Shown here: positions 63,562 through 64,000 of the stretch, one piece after another
Layout of the letters: every line of letters starts with the position of its first letter
How positions within the stretch are numbered: position 1 is the first letter of the stretch
Source of the DNA: an uncultured Eubacteriales bacterium
GTDB lineage: Bacteria > Bacillota > Clostridia > Lachnospirales > Lachnospiraceae
NCBI GenBank assembly: GCA_900539455.1
Contig: UQCD01000011.1
Coordinates: 10,703 to 74,702, forward strand
Length of the DNA stretch: 64,000 nucleotides
Direction of reading: 5' to 3'
Notes under the pieces: generated by a model
Databases searched by the model: none
The model's input: the letters and a program-made list of their open reading frames with translations, nothing else
What the model was told of the DNA's origin: nothing
Position numbers and translations under genes: made by a program

Positions 63562-64000
63562 TTTTGCCACATAACGCTTTCTCTTTCTATTAGTGGATAC
63601 CTTATAAGCTTACAGCTATCTAAATCCTCTTTATACATATTAACTGCTGTAATCTGATGATTATTGTAGGTGGTATAATAATATATTCCTTTGTCAGCAT
63701 TGCAGCAGGAGGTGTATATGGTAATTTCATACTTTTCCTCAGCTACAAGGCAGCAGCCTCTTTGTTGGTCAACTGAGCCTAAAATATGAAAAAACTGACT
63801 AACACTTTCTTCCTCTGTATCGGCTGATACAGAATGGGCTTTTACAAATGCTACTCTTGCAAATCTGGAGGTTGAGGATAAATCTCCCGGAAGTCCTATT
63901 GCTCCCATACCTCTGCTGTATTTTTGTAAATTCAGTTCGCTTGCAAATGTATTTTCTGGCTGTTTTTCAGATAAACCCATATATTGATTTAGCAAAAACA
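63558..64000 (-). CDS. Choloylglycine-hydrolase family protein (5' end cut)
   Basis: The C-terminal 147 residues of a linear-amide C-N hydrolase (Ntn fold). Typical family text: a YMGLSEKQPENTF start, SRGMGAIGLPGDLSSTSRFARVAF and YEITIYTSCCNADKGIYYYTTYNN. The family comprises bile salt hydrolases and penicillin V acylases; the N-terminal catalytic cysteine lies outside the window, so I cannot tell which. Its presence fits a gut habitat. The four-base overlap with the flippase stop is convergent. Confidence 0.85.
   Translation of the reverse strand, partial: FLLNQYMGLSEKQPENTFASELNLQKYSRGMGAIGLPGDLSSTSRFARVAFVKAHSVSADTEEESVSQFFHILGSVDQQRGCCLVAEEKYEITIYTSCCNADKGIYYYTTYNNHQITAVNMYKEDLDSCKLIRYPLIERESVMWQN

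Overview
This 64 kb window is low-GC chromosomal DNA from an anaerobic Firmicute, most likely a gut member of the Lachnospiraceae (Clostridia). That placement rests on gene content, not on a search: clostridial synteny blocks (miaB-mutS-mutL-miaA; gap-pgk-tpiA-gpmI; rpsU-yqfC-yqfD-phoH-HD-ybeY), sporulation-lineage genes (yqfC, yqfD, a BofC-like protein, SpoVB-like flippases), Rex, a Re-citrate-synthase-like enzyme, and a partial choloylglycine-hydrolase-family gene. Almost everything lies on the minus strand. Only a PHP-type phosphatase (39988-40785) and one flippase (62095-63561) are on the plus strand. There are no rRNA or tRNA genes, CRISPR arrays, insertion sequences or prophage genes that I can see.

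Layout, low to high coordinates (transcription mostly runs from high to low). 1-8.4 kb: mreB (cut by the window edge), radC, a YnbB-type PLP lyase, miaA, mutL, mutS. 8.3-12.7 kb: two zinc-ribbon membrane proteins and a SulP transporter lying between mutS and miaB. 12.7-16.7 kb: a translationally coupled proline operon, proB-unknown-UPF0291-folate cyclo-ligase-proA. 16.8-22.1 kb: two unrelated flavoprotein oxidoreductases, a BofC-like lipid-anchored or membrane protein, and a SpoVB-like flippase. 22.1-26.9 kb: a gene fusing YbeY to cytidine deaminase, a shortened PgpH-like HD protein with an altered active site, phoH, yqfD, yqfC, rpsU. 27.1-33 kb: alaS, an unannotated 46-residue membrane peptide, a GGDEF cyclase, and a membrane-anchored MutS-like ATPase. 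33.2-39.7 kb: the glycolytic block gpmI-tyrS-tpiA-pgk-gap, with tyrS preceded by a promoter, a small structured leader and a perfect intrinsic terminator.

40-45.6 kb is the most accessory part: the PHP phosphatase, a DRE-TIM aldolase, and a five-gene unit made of a secreted protein, two unlike ABC-2 permeases, an ABC ATPase and a membrane-anchored protein, driven by a promoter with a palindrome in its spacer. 45.9-51.7 kb: yebC, a CNNM/CorC protein, a solitary mazF, nnrDE, acpS, a coiled-coil protein and rex. 51.8-57.6 kb: a GntR regulator with a Re-citrate-synthase-like gene whose promoter carries a GntR-type palindrome, carbamate kinase, a D-Ala-D-Ala carboxypeptidase and a Cache-PAS sensor without output domain. 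57.6-64 kb: a SWIM-SNF2 helicase, a NifS-type cysteine desulfurase, the divergent flippase and the partial choloylglycine hydrolase.

The least explained items are the tyrS leader RNA, the YbeY-Cdd fusion with the neighbouring HE-type HD protein, the nested palindromic repeats between pgk and tpiA, and the secreted-protein/ABC unit. No intergenic stretch exceeds about 270 bases; the larger ones are described as promoters, leaders, repeats or terminators.
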